From: Bacteroides sp. CAG:927
GTDB taxonomy: Bacteria > Bacteroidota > Bacteroidia > Bacteroidales > Muribaculaceae
Reading direction: 5' to 3'
DNA length: 28,249 nt
Assembly (NCBI GenBank): GCA_000431155.1
Contig: HF985659.1
Span: 36,370-64,618 of the forward strand
The notes under the pieces are model-generated. The model was given only the letters and a program-made list of their open reading frames with translations, did not search any database and was not told the origin of the DNA. The translations under genes and the position numbers were made by a program. Below, one piece after another: positions 7,639 to 15,785 of the stretch (position 1 is its first letter; each line of letters begins with the position of its first letter).

Positions 7639-10377
7639 TTAATGTGCTTCAAGCCAGTTGCGCCCTGTACCGCTGGCTACTTCCAATGGCACGGCCCCAT
7701 GATAGGCATTCTCCATGCAGCGCGTCACGAGCTCTTGCAGTGCGGGCAATTCTTCCGGCACCACATTGAATATAAGTTCGTCGTGAACCTGCATTATCAT
7801 TGTGGAGCGCATGTTAAGCCGGTTCATCTCTCTGTAGATATGAACCATGGCTATTTTTATTATGTCGGCTGCTGACCCTTGTATCGGGGCATTGATGGCG
7901 TTGCGCTCAGCATATCCGCGCACCACGGCATTGCGTGAGTTTATGTCGGGAAGCATTCGTTTGCGCCCCATTATGGTAGTCACATATCCTTGCTTGCGGG
8001 CAAGTTCTATGCTCCTTTCCATATATTCCTTTATGTGGGAATATGTGCGGAAATACCCTTCTATTAGTTCTTTGGCCTCGGCACGCGGAATCCCGAGCCG
8101 TTCCGAAAGACCGAATGTGGAAATGCCGTATATTATGCCGAAATTGGCGGTTTTGGCATTGCGCCGTTGATTGTCGGTGACCTCGTCAAGGCTTTTGTGA
8201 TAGATTTTTGCTGCCGTGGTTCTGTGGATGTCTGCTCCCGAAAGGAATGCCTCAATCATGGCAGGGTCTTTACTGAGGTCGGCCATAATTCGCAGCTCGA
8301 TTTGCGAATAGTCAACGCTCATGAATATGTTGCCAGGATCAGCCACGAATGCACGGCGAATCTCGCGTCCGTCATCACTGCGCACAGGAATGTTTTGGAG
8401 ATTGGGATTGGTGGATGATATGCGGCCCGTTGCCGTAACGGTTTGATTGTAGGAGGTGTGTATCTTGCCCGTTTTGGGATTGATTAGCGCAGGGAGGGCA
8501 TTGATGTAGGTGGTGAGGAGTTTGCGCAAGGCGCGAATACGCAGAATGAGATCCACTATGGGATGATTGGCACGGTGCTTTTCCAGAATCTCTTCGGTGG
8601 TGGAGTATGCTCCGCGTTTGGTGCGTTTGGCCTTGGGATCTATTTTCATTCGGCCAAAGAGCACTTCTCCCACTTGCATGGGTGAACCTATATTGAACTC
8701 TCCACCCGCCAATTCGTATGCCTCTGCTTCCATGGCGTGGAGGCGTTGGGTATAGCTGCGTGAAAGCTCTGCAAGTTCGTTGGCATCAACGCGGGCACCG
8801 TTGTATTCCATTGATGCGAGAACACGTATCAGCGGCAACTCTATGTCGTTGAGCAATGGCATAAGTCCCTGCTCGGCTATCATTGGCTCAAATACGGCCT
8901 GAAGTCGGAGTGCCACATCAGCACGCTCGCAAGCACATTCAGGTGCAGAGCAGGCGTTCTCCATCATTTCATAATTGAGATAACGAGTGGCAAGCATGGG
9001 CATCAGATGCTTCATCTCCGGTTCAAGAAGATAATGTGCCACAGAAGTGTCGAAATATTTGTCGCTCAGCTCGATGCCGTTATTGCGCAGGAGCAGTATG
9101 TCACGCTTTATGTCGTGACTCACTACCATTGGTCGCGACTCAGACCCGAACAGTGGCTCAATCGCGGCAAGTGCTTCGGCTCGCTCGGTGGATGATGTAG
9201 GAATACGATAGTACCATGCTTCTGACGGTTTGGCGCTTATGGCAATTCCGGTCCATTGCGCAGTCATGGCCTCGTTGCTGTCAGCCTCAAGAGATATGCC
9301 GATTTTTGACTCTGCGGCAGCTTTTGCCACTTCCCGTTCAAGCTCGGCAAGTGAAGTGAGGGTTATATAGGTGTGCGGTTGGGATGATGCGTTGTGCGAG
9401 GGTGCCGGTTCGGGACTGTTGGTGTCGTCAATGTCAAAGAGTGAACCCATACCGTCCGTACCGATTTTGGAGGATACTTGTGACTCGGAAGTGGATCCGG
9501 TATCAAGACGCTGAATGAATGAGCGGAATTCAAGTTCCTTATAAACCGATATGAGACGGTCCACATCTATGGGCTTTCGCACCAGCGATTCGGGTGTGAT
9601 GCCGGTAGGAAGTGGCACATCGGTTCGTATTGTCACGAGAATCTTGGACTGAAGAATTTGATCTCTGTTGTCCACAATTTTGCGTTGCAAAGCTCCCTTG
9701 AGCATATCGGTATGGTCCAGCAGATTCTCCACCGATCCCCATTCGGCTATGAGCTTGGATGCGGTTTTCTCGCCTACTCCCGGACAGCCCGGAATATTGT
9801 CGGAGACATCTCCTTCCAGTGCCAGCAGGTCAATGACTTGCGATGGAGACGATATGCCGTAGCGTTCGCATACTTGTTGCGGCCCTCTTACCTCAAATCC
9901 CTGCCCTTTGAGCGAAGGACGATACATCCACACTTTGTCGGTTACAAGCTGCCCGTAGTCCTTGTCAGGGGTCATCATATATGTGTCATACCCCTCTGCT
10001 TCGGCCATACGGCTAAGTGTGCCTATCACATCATCGGCCTCGTATCCCTCTACTTCAAGCACCGGAATGCGGTAGGCGGCAAGAATCTCCTTGATATACG
10101 GTATGGCTGCCGTGATGTCTTCCGGTTGTTTGTCGCGTTGGGCCTTGTATTCAGGATACATGTCATGGCGGAAAGTGTGTCCTCCCGGAGGGTCAAAGCA
10201 TACTGCAATGTGCGACGGGTCCTCCTTGCGGAGTATTTCATCAAGCGTGTTGCAGAAACCGAATATGGCTGAAGTGTTGAACCCCTTGGATGTGACTCTC
10301 GGGGCACGTATGAGCGCATAGTAAGCGCGGTATATCAGCGCATACGCATCAAGCAGAAACAGTCGTTTTTCATTCAT
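7639..10377 (-). CDS. polA: DNA polymerase I, proofreading site apparently degraded
   Basis: A 912-residue polymerase for gap filling, primer removal and repair. I start it at the ATG at 10375-10377 (MNEKRLFLLDAYALIYRAYY), which matches the family; the frame is open 19 codons further up. The 5' nuclease domain (about 1-290) keeps EGYEADDVIGTL, TPDKDYGQLV and EGDVSDNIPGCPGVGEKTA. The polymerase domain (about 525-912) keeps motif A DYSQIELR (689-696), the O-helix RRNAKTANFGIIYG (738-751) and motif C QVHDELIF (863-870). The 3'-5' exonuclease domain (about 335-520) is abnormal. Aligned by eye to E. coli, D355 is S362, N420 is D422, Y497 is C481 and D501 is R485; only the E357 (E364) and D424 (D426) equivalents remain. 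Proofreading is therefore probably lost, as in Taq-type enzymes. Confidence 0.97.
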   Translation of the reverse strand: MNEKRLFLLDAYALIYRAYYALIRAPRVTSKGFNTSAIFGFCNTLDEILRKEDPSHIAVCFDPPGGHTFRHDMYPEYKAQRDKQPEDITAAIPYIKEILAAYRIPVLEVEGYEADDVIGTLSRMAEAEGYDTYMMTPDKDYGQLVTDKVWMYRPSLKGQGFEVRGPQQVCERYGISSPSQVIDLLALEGDVSDNIPGCPGVGEKTASKLIAEWGSVENLLDHTDMLKGALQRKIVDNRDQILQSKILVTIRTDVPLPTGITPESLVRKPIDVDRLISVYKELEFRSFIQRLDTGSTSESQVSSKIGTDGMGSLFDIDDTNSPEPAPSHNASSQPHTYITLTSLAELEREVAKAAAESKIGISLEADSNEAMTAQWTGIAISAKPSEAWYYRIPTSSTERAEALAAIEPLFGSESRPMVVSHDIKRDILLLRNNGIELSDKYFDTSVAHYLLEPEMKHLMPMLATRYLNYEMMENACSAPECACERADVALRLQAVFEPMIAEQGLMPLLNDIELPLIRVLASMEYNGARVDANELAELSRSYTQRLHAMEAEAYELAGGEFNIGSPMQVGEVLFGRMKIDPKAKRTKRGAYSTTEEILEKHRANHPIVDLILRIRALRKLLTTYINALPALINPKTGKIHTSYNQTVTATGRISSTNPNLQNIPVRSDDGREIRRAFVADPGNIFMSVDYSQIELRIMADLSKDPAMIEAFLSGADIHRTTAAKIYHKSLDEVTDNQRRNAKTANFGIIYGISTFGLSERLGIPRAEAKELIEGYFRTYSHIKEYMERSIELARKQGYVTTIMGRKRMLPDINSRNAVVRGYAERNAINAPIQGSAADIIKIAMVHIYREMNRLNMRSTMIMQVHDELIFNVVPEELPALQELVTRCMENAYHGAVPLEVASGTGRNWLEAH

Positions 10378-10384
10378 ATTATAT

Positions 10385-10403
10385 CGTCTGGCGATAACAG
10401 ACG
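10385..10403. promoter_or_regulatory. Short palindrome at the polA start site
   Basis: CGTCTG (10385-10390) and CAGACG (10398-10403) are exact inverted repeats with a 7-base loop. They lie between the polA -7 box and the start codon, spanning the likely transcription start near 10398. The palindrome could be an operator or a hairpin at the very 5' end of the mRNA. A chance 6-bp repeat cannot be excluded. Confidence 0.35.
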
Positions 10404-10404
10404 C

Positions 10405-10435
10405 TAAAGTTACGAAAATCCGCCAATCCGGCAAA
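10405..10435 (-). promoter_or_regulatory. Promoter of polA (Bacteroidota type)
   Basis: On the minus strand TTTG (10432-10435) is followed after exactly 19 bases by TAACTTTA (10405-10412). This is one mismatch from the TAnnTTTG consensus and at the usual spacing for the Bacteroidota primary sigma factor. Transcription would start near 10398, about 20 bases before the polA ATG. The downstream GH16 gene has only a 38-base gap and probably shares this transcript. Confidence 0.75.
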
Positions 10436-10507
10436 ATCTTTTGCCCCTAATGCACTCTAACCGCTATTGAGCAATCGCGAATTTGAATTTGTTGTCGCAT
10501 AGGTGGC

Positions 10508-10534
10508 TTTGTATGTAAAAAATTTGTAAATTTG
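10508..10534 (+). promoter_or_regulatory. Promoter of the polyprenyl synthase gene
   Basis: TAAATTTG (10527-10534) is an exact TAnnTTTG match. A TTTG at 10508-10511 could be the -33 element, though the 15-base gap is shorter than the usual 19 or so. Start of transcription near 10541 would leave a leader of only about 12 bases before the ATG at 10553. It is divergent from the polA promoter. Confidence 0.55.
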
Positions 10535-10552
10535 CGCCGAATTAACATCTCT

Positions 10553-11530
10553 ATGACAAGTATTGACGATATAAAAAATGCTCTCAAGCCTGAACTTCAG
10601 CTCCTTAGCAAGCAGCTTGAGGATTCCTTGATGTCGTCAAACAAGCTTATGAATCAGGTGGTCGAGGAGTATCTTCGTTCCAAGGGAAAAATGATTCGTC
10701 CCATACTTGTTATTCTCACGGCAAAGCTTTTTGGTAACGTAAACAATAATGTTATAGCTTCGGCTGCTGCTGTTGAGCTGCTTCACAACGCTTCGCTCAT
10801 ACATGACGATGTAGTGGACAACAGCGCTATGCGTAGAGGATTGCCCACTGTCAATAACGTATGGGACAATCACATAGCTGTGCTCGTGGGCGATTTTTTT
10901 GTCAGTAACGCTCTCCAGCAGGCTTTGTCAACTGATGACATACGCATTGTGGGTTCGCTTGCCATGTTGGGCAAATTGTTGAGCCTTGGCGAAATCGATC
11001 AGATTTACAACGCCCGTTATCACAAATTGAGCGAGGATGCTTATTTTGAAGTTATTTCAAGAAAAACGGCTTCTCTGTTCGTGTCGTGTGTTGAGATAGG
11101 CGGATATGCAGTGGGAGCGGATGGAGAAGCGTTGGCCGCTATCAGGGAGTACGCCCGTCTCTTGGGTTTGTGTTTCCAGATCAAGGATGACATATTTGAT
11201 TATTATCATGATGAAGCTGTTGTGGGTAAGCCTACCGGCAACGACTTGCGTGAAGGTAAAATCACTCTGCCGCTGTTGTATGCCCTTGAGCATTGTTCCG
11301 GCAAAGAGTGTGAATATATGCGTGAGCTTTCACGCAAAGAGTGTCTGAGCGAAGACGAAATTGCCGCCCTCATTGAGTTTGCCAAGGCCGAGGGTGGAAT
11401 AGATTATTCTTATAAGGTGATGGATGATTTGCGGGCCAAGGCATTTGAGCAGCTTGCGTTGCTTCCGCAGACTGAGGCTACTGATGCTTTCAGAGCCATA
11501 TTCTCGTATGTGATTTCAAGAAACAAATAG
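10553..11530 (+). CDS. Polyprenyl diphosphate synthase (long-chain, IspB-like)
   Basis: A 325-residue trans-isoprenyl diphosphate synthase that extends farnesyl diphosphate with IPP units, probably to make the menaquinone side chain. The all-alpha fold shows the substrate motif GKMIRP (45-50), the first aspartate-rich motif DDVVD (85-89) followed by the RR pair of AMRRG, and the second aspartate-rich motif DDIFD (212-216) after LCFQIK. I use the ATG at 10553 and not a TTG 21 bases upstream, because that codon overlaps the -7 box and adds residues foreign to the family. Small residues before the first motif (LLHNASLIH) suit long products, but chain length cannot be fixed by eye. It is transcribed divergently from polA and followed 64 bases later by the NamZ gene, which has its own candidate promoter. 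Confidence 0.93.
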   Translation: MTSIDDIKNALKPELQLLSKQLEDSLMSSNKLMNQVVEEYLRSKGKMIRPILVILTAKLFGNVNNNVIASAAAVELLHNASLIHDDVVDNSAMRRGLPTVNNVWDNHIAVLVGDFFVSNALQQALSTDDIRIVGSLAMLGKLLSLGEIDQIYNARYHKLSEDAYFEVISRKTASLFVSCVEIGGYAVGADGEALAAIREYARLLGLCFQIKDDIFDYYHDEAVVGKPTGNDLREGKITLPLLYALEHCSGKECEYMRELSRKECLSEDEIAALIEFAKAEGGIDYSYKVMDDLRAKAFEQLALLPQTEATDAFRAIFSYVISRNK

Positions 11531-11578
11531 TTAACACTATTTAAATGTTGGCGGCTATGAGTTTGCCCACTTGGTGAG

Positions 11579-11586
11579 TATCTTTG
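11579..11586 (+). promoter_or_regulatory. -7 box in front of the NamZ gene
   Basis: TATCTTTG matches TAnnTTTG exactly. It lies only 8 bases before the ATG at 11595, so a transcript starting at the usual distance would be nearly leaderless. No convincing -33 TTTG is found at 19-20 bases upstream; the nearest (11562-11565) is too close. Confidence is therefore moderate. Confidence 0.45.
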
Positions 11587-11594
11587 TAGTTGCT

Positions 11595-12752
11595 ATGAAT
11601 CGTGTGTATATATTAATCTGTTTTCTGATGCTTGCGGCAACTGCTGTAGGCAAGGTGATTGTTGGTGCTGATCGTGAGGATGTGTGGGTGCCTGCGCTTG
11701 AAGGAAAGCGTGTGGCCTTGCTGAGCAATCATACCGGCTTGCTCTCATCGGGAGAGCATGTGGCGGATGCCATGCTGCGCCGTGGTATTAATGTTGTCAC
11801 TCTGATGTCACCCGAACACGGGTTTCGGGGAGATGCCGATGCCGGAGAGCATGTAAGGGGAACGGTTGACCGTGCCACGGGACTTCCTGTTGTGTCGCTT
11901 TATGGTGGCTCTGCTTCGCTTGACGATGTGATAAAAAATGTGGATGTGGCGGTCGTTGATCTTCAGGATGTGGGATTGCGCTTTTACACTTATTATATCA
12001 CGATGCTTAAAGTGATGAATGTGGCCGCAAAATACAACAAGGAGGTTGTGGTATTTGATCGCCCCAATCCCAACGGCATGACCGTTGACGGTCCTGTACT
12101 GGACATGAGTTTGAAAAGCGGAGTGGGTGCGCTGCCCATTCCGGTACTTCACGGTATGACTATGGGCGAATTGGCTCAGATGATTGTTGGCGAGAACTGG
12201 CTCGCCGACAGCGGATATGTGCATTTACAGGTGGTGCCTTGTGAGGGCTATACCCATGCCACTCGCTATGAGTTGCCCGTGCCGCCGAGTCCTAACCTCA
12301 AGAATATGCAGGCAGTGTGGCTTTATGCAAGCACTTGCCTTTTTGAGGGTACTGTTATGAGCCTTGGCCGGGGCACGGATATGCCATTTTGTGTTTACGG
12401 TCATCCTGCTATGCGGGGTGGAAACTATGACTTCACTCCACGGTCTATGGCTGGTGCAAAAAATCCTCCTTTGTTGGGTAAATTATGTCATGGGGTGGAT
12501 TTAAGCAAAGAGAATCCCGACAGTGTTATTGCGCATGGTTTGAACCTGCATTATGTGATTGATGCCTATAACCGCATGCCGCGCAAATATGGATTTTTCA
12601 CGCCGTTTTTTGATAAACTTATAGGCACGCGTTCTGTCCGTCGCATGATAGAGCAGGGGCGCACTCCCGAGCAGATACGTTCCACATGGACTGATGATGT
12701 GGCGCGTTTTCGCAAACTTCGCGAACCATATCTTTTATATCCTGAATCATGA
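11595..12752 (+). CDS. namZ: NamZ-type exo-beta-N-acetylmuramidase (DUF1343, GH171)
   Basis: A 385-residue exported protein of the DUF1343 family, whose characterised member NamZ removes terminal MurNAc from peptidoglycan fragments. The ATG at 11595 gives MNRVYILICFLMLAATAVGK, a signal peptide with no lipobox cysteine, so a periplasmic enzyme is expected. Family landmarks include the LSNHTGL stretch (43-49), the SPEHGFRGDADAGE segment (72-85, with the conserved EHG), VVDLQDVGLRFYTY, FDRPNPNG and the late SLGRGTDMPF region. The stop codon overlaps the start of a sodium-symporter gene by 4 bases. This supports a role in taking up the released amino sugar or a related wall fragment. Substrate is inferred from the family; other GH171 members may act on different ligands. 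Confidence 0.9.
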   Translation: MNRVYILICFLMLAATAVGKVIVGADREDVWVPALEGKRVALLSNHTGLLSSGEHVADAMLRRGINVVTLMSPEHGFRGDADAGEHVRGTVDRATGLPVVSLYGGSASLDDVIKNVDVAVVDLQDVGLRFYTYYITMLKVMNVAAKYNKEVVVFDRPNPNGMTVDGPVLDMSLKSGVGALPIPVLHGMTMGELAQMIVGENWLADSGYVHLQVVPCEGYTHATRYELPVPPSPNLKNMQAVWLYASTCLFEGTVMSLGRGTDMPFCVYGHPAMRGGNYDFTPRSMAGAKNPPLLGKLCHGVDLSKENPDSVIAHGLNLHYVIDAYNRMPRKYGFFTPFFDKLIGTRSVRRMIEQGRTPEQIRSTWTDDVARFRKLREPYLLYPES

Positions 12753-14215
12753 CTCCTACTTTAGTAATCATAACAATAGTGGCGTATTTTGCGTTGCTTC
12801 TCGGCATATCAGCCCTCGCATCACGACGCACTGACAGTGCCACGTTTTTCACAGGCGGCCGCAAGGCCCCTTGGCCTGTCGTGGCGTTTGCCATGGCGGG
12901 AGCAGCAATTTCGGGTGTGACATTTATCTCCGTACCCGGGATGGTTGCAGCTCAGGGCTACGCTTATTTGCAGATGGTGCTCGGTTTCATAGTCGGCTAC
13001 GTAGTGATAGCCGCAGTGCTCGTGCCGTTGTTTTATAAGCGCAATCTGGTGTCTATTTATGGCTATCTCGGCCAGCGATTCGGTATGAGGAGTCACAAAA
13101 CCGGGTCATGGCTGTTTTTTGTATCCAAGATGAGCGGAGCCTCAGTACGTTTCTTTGTTGTGTGCGCCGTGCTGCAGGTTCTGGTCTTTGAGCCGCTCGG
13201 AGTGCCGTTTGTTCTCAATGTGGCTGTAACCGTGTCTCTCATATGGCTCTATACAGTCAGGGGAGGAGTGAAAACCCTCATATGGACTGATCTGCTCAAG
13301 AGCTTTTGCCTGATAGCTTCGGTGGTGCTGTCAATATGGTTTATCGGCACCAAGCTCGGGCTGGATGCTTCTTCTCTCATCGGCACTATAAGTTCTCATC
13401 ACACTTCTCAGATATGGCATTTTTCTGACCCGATGAGCGGATTGTATTTTTGGAAACAGTTCATTGCCGGAGTATTCATGGCAATAGCCACCAACGGTCT
13501 GGATCAGGATATGATGCAGCGTCATCTTGCATGCAAGAATTCGGTGGCGAGTCGAAAAAACATGATATTGAGTGGCGTGATGCAGTTCTTTGTCATAGCA
13601 CTGTTTCTGATGCTTGGCACATTGCTGATGGTGTATTGCGACAATGCCGGTCTTGATATGCCTGAAAAAGGCGATGAATTGTTTGTTAGCGTGGCCGCGC
13701 ACGAGTCCATGCCAGCCGTGGTGGGTGTGCTGTTTGTGCTCGGGCTTATAGCCGCTTCATATTCAGCCGCCGGTTCGGCCCTTACTTCACTTACCACCAC
13801 ATTTACTCTTGACATCATCCCCTCGGTCCAGAAGTCTGAAACACAGATGAAGCGTACACGCCGCTATGTGCATGTGGCAATGAGCGTGTGCATGGCCCTG
13901 TTTATAATAGCCTTGTACTATCTCAGCGAAGAGTCTGCCATAAGTGCCGTATATACGCTTGCATCCTACACATACGGCCCGATACTTGGTTTGTTTGCTT
14001 TCGGGCTTGTGTGCCGCCGCAAGGTGCGCGACCGCATGATACCGCTCATATGTGTGGCAGCACCGTTGCTGTCATGGCTCGTGCAGTGGGCACTTCATGC
14101 CGCGTGGGGATATGAAACAAGCTTTGAGCTTTTGATAATCAACGCATTGTTCACTATGGCCGGACTTGGCATATGCTCTTACAAGGCCGCCGAAACCGAT
14201 ACCGCCTATGCCTAA
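12749..14215 (+). CDS. Sodium:solute symporter (SSS family)
   Basis: A 488-residue inner-membrane protein with about 13 hydrophobic helices and the hallmarks of the SSS family. These are the early helix ASRRTDSATFFTGGRKAPW (24-42), AGAAISGVTFISVPG (50-64, helix 1 with the sodium-binding neighbourhood), the helix-5 TVRGGVKTLIWTDLLK segment, TNGLDQDMMQRHLACK and SYSAAGSALTSLTTTFTLD near the second sodium site. It overlaps the NamZ gene by 4 bases (ATGA) and the WYL gene by 8, so the genes are translated together. The genomic link with NamZ makes N-acetylmuramic acid or another wall sugar the best guess for its substrate, but sialic acid and other solutes are carried by relatives. Confidence 0.9.
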   Translation: MTPTLVIITIVAYFALLLGISALASRRTDSATFFTGGRKAPWPVVAFAMAGAAISGVTFISVPGMVAAQGYAYLQMVLGFIVGYVVIAAVLVPLFYKRNLVSIYGYLGQRFGMRSHKTGSWLFFVSKMSGASVRFFVVCAVLQVLVFEPLGVPFVLNVAVTVSLIWLYTVRGGVKTLIWTDLLKSFCLIASVVLSIWFIGTKLGLDASSLIGTISSHHTSQIWHFSDPMSGLYFWKQFIAGVFMAIATNGLDQDMMQRHLACKNSVASRKNMILSGVMQFFVIALFLMLGTLLMVYCDNAGLDMPEKGDELFVSVAAHESMPAVVGVLFVLGLIAASYSAAGSALTSLTTTFTLDIIPSVQKSETQMKRTRRYVHVAMSVCMALFIIALYYLSEESAISAVYTLASYTYGPILGLFAFGLVCRRKVRDRMIPLICVAAPLLSWLVQWALHAAWGYETSFELLIINALFTMAGLGICSYKAAETDTAYA

Positions 14216-15107
14216 AAATATGCTCAACACCTATATATGGCTTGTGGATACAATCCGCAGTCACGGTGCTCTCACACGCGAGGAACTCAACAGGCTGTGG
14301 GTGCGCTCGCCATTGTCAAACGGAATCCCAATGGCCCGACGCACATTCTACAATTATCGCGCAGCCATAGAGGAATTGTTTAAAATCAATATTGAATGTA
14401 ACAGTTCCACATTCCAGTATTACATTGACGGCAATGAGGACGAACATAAAAACAATGTTACTGACTGGATGCTTAATACAGCCTCAATAAGCAATGTGCT
14501 CTCTACAGCCCGCGACATCAGCCATCGTATATTTCTTGAGGATGTACCTTCGGCACGTGAGTTTCTTAGCCCGGTCATGTCGGCACTCCGCGAAAATCAT
14601 GTCATAACATTTCTGTATTCTCCATACACCCGTTCCGGTGCAGGAAAAAAAGTGGTGCTTGAGCCGTATTTCCTGAAAATATTCCGTCAGCGTTGGTACA
14701 TCACCGGCAGAAACACGGTAGAAAACACAATCAAGACCTATGCGCTTGACCGCATGAGCGCACTTACAATCACTACTCAGAAATTCAACCTTCCGCCTGA
14801 TTTTGACCCCGAAACATATTTTCGCGATGCATTCGGCATAGTGTTCAGTCAGGGTGAGGTGCGCAAAGTGGCACTGAAAGTGGACAAGCAGCAGGCCAAA
14901 TATCTGCGTGCTCTCCCGCTCCATCATTCTCAGTCGGAGATGGTGGACGACAATTATTCAATATTTCACTATAACCTGCGCTTGACTCCCGATCTGGTGC
15001 AGGAGCTTATGTCGTTCGGACCTTCGGTCACCGTGTTGTCCCCACCCGAGCTTCGTGCTATGATGATAACGCGATTAAGTGAAACCCTTAAAAATTATCA
15101 GCAATGA
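14208..15107 (+). CDS. WYL-domain transcriptional regulator
   Basis: A protein of about 299 residues with an N-terminal winged-helix-like segment (LTREELNRLW ... ARRTFYNYRAAIEELF, about residues 19-60) and a central WYL ligand-sensing domain. The WYL domain begins VITFLYSPYTRS and contains LEPYFLKIFRQRWYITGRN (WYI in place of WYL). A C-terminal WCX-like extension follows. Such proteins usually bind DNA and respond to nucleotides or oligonucleotides. I choose the ATG at 14208 because the upstream open frame lies inside the symporter gene; an ATG at 14220 is also possible. It overlaps the symporter by 8 bases and trmD by 4. It may control the NamZ-symporter pair, but nothing in the sequence shows its operator. 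Confidence 0.85.
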   Translation: MPKNMLNTYIWLVDTIRSHGALTREELNRLWVRSPLSNGIPMARRTFYNYRAAIEELFKINIECNSSTFQYYIDGNEDEHKNNVTDWMLNTASISNVLSTARDISHRIFLEDVPSAREFLSPVMSALRENHVITFLYSPYTRSGAGKKVVLEPYFLKIFRQRWYITGRNTVENTIKTYALDRMSALTITTQKFNLPPDFDPETYFRDAFGIVFSQGEVRKVALKVDKQQAKYLRALPLHHSQSEMVDDNYSIFHYNLRLTPDLVQELMSFGPSVTVLSPPELRAMMITRLSETLKNYQQ

Positions 15108-15784
15108 GAATTGACATACTTACGGTTCTGCCTGAGATGTTTGACGGGCCGTTGAACTGCTCCATACTCAAGCGTGCCCAGACCAAGGGCCTTGTGGAGA
15201 TTCAGGTGCATAATCTCCGCGACTATACTACCAACAAGCACCGCAAGGTGGACGATTATCCCTTTGGAGGGGAAGCCGGAATGGTGATGCAGATAGAGCC
15301 TATCGATCGTGCCATATCAACGCTTAAGGAGCAGCGCGATTATGATGAGGTGATATTCACATCGCCCGACGGTGAGACCTTCAATCAGCCCATGGCCAAT
15401 GCCATGTCGCTTCTAAACAACATGATAATTTTGTGCGGCCATTACAAGGGTATTGATTATCGCATACGTGAGCATCTGATAACCAAGGAGATTTCAATTG
15501 GCGATTATGTGCTCACCGGTGGCGAGGTTCCCGCTATTGTGATCGCAGATGCCATTGTGCGTCTGATACCCGGGGCCATAGGCGACGAGCAGAGCGCGCT
15601 GAGCGATTCGTTTCAGGATTCGCTGCTCGCTCCGCCCGTTTACAGTCGCCCGGCCGAATACAAGGGATGGAAAGTACCTGATATATTGCTTTCAGGACAT
15701 CAGGCCAAAATTGACGAGTGGCGCTATGAGCAGGCTCTGGAGCGTACCCGTCGCCTGCGTCCCGACCTTTTGGATTCCAAATAG
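15104..15784 (+). CDS. trmD: tRNA (guanine37-N1)-methyltransferase
   Basis: Makes m1G37 next to the anticodon, preventing +1 frameshifting; it uses SAM and acts as a dimer. The 226-residue chain has family length. The SPOUT trefoil-knot motifs are clear: ILTVLPEMFDGPLNCSIL at the start, DDYPFGGEAGMVMQIEP (about 51-67), LCGHYKGIDYRI, ISIGDYVLTGGEVPA (the knot and SAM pocket) and DSFQDSLLAPP with the catalytic aspartate, then PDILLSGHQAKIDEWR at the C-terminus. Its ATG overlaps the WYL gene stop by 4 bases. Here trmD does not sit with rpsP, rimM and rplS, the usual order in many bacteria. It ends one base before the stop codon of the convergent recombinase gene, with no terminator between them. 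Confidence 0.96.
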   Translation: MRIDILTVLPEMFDGPLNCSILKRAQTKGLVEIQVHNLRDYTTNKHRKVDDYPFGGEAGMVMQIEPIDRAISTLKEQRDYDEVIFTSPDGETFNQPMANAMSLLNNMIILCGHYKGIDYRIREHLITKEISIGDYVLTGGEVPAIVIADAIVRLIPGAIGDEQSALSDSFQDSLLAPPVYSRPAEYKGWKVPDILLSGHQAKIDEWRYEQALERTRRLRPDLLDSK

Positions 15785-15785
15785 G

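Noticed and set aside
9658..10272. 204-codon plus-strand ORF inside polA
   Set aside because: Shadow of the conserved 5' nuclease region of polA on the other strand; no recognisable protein features.
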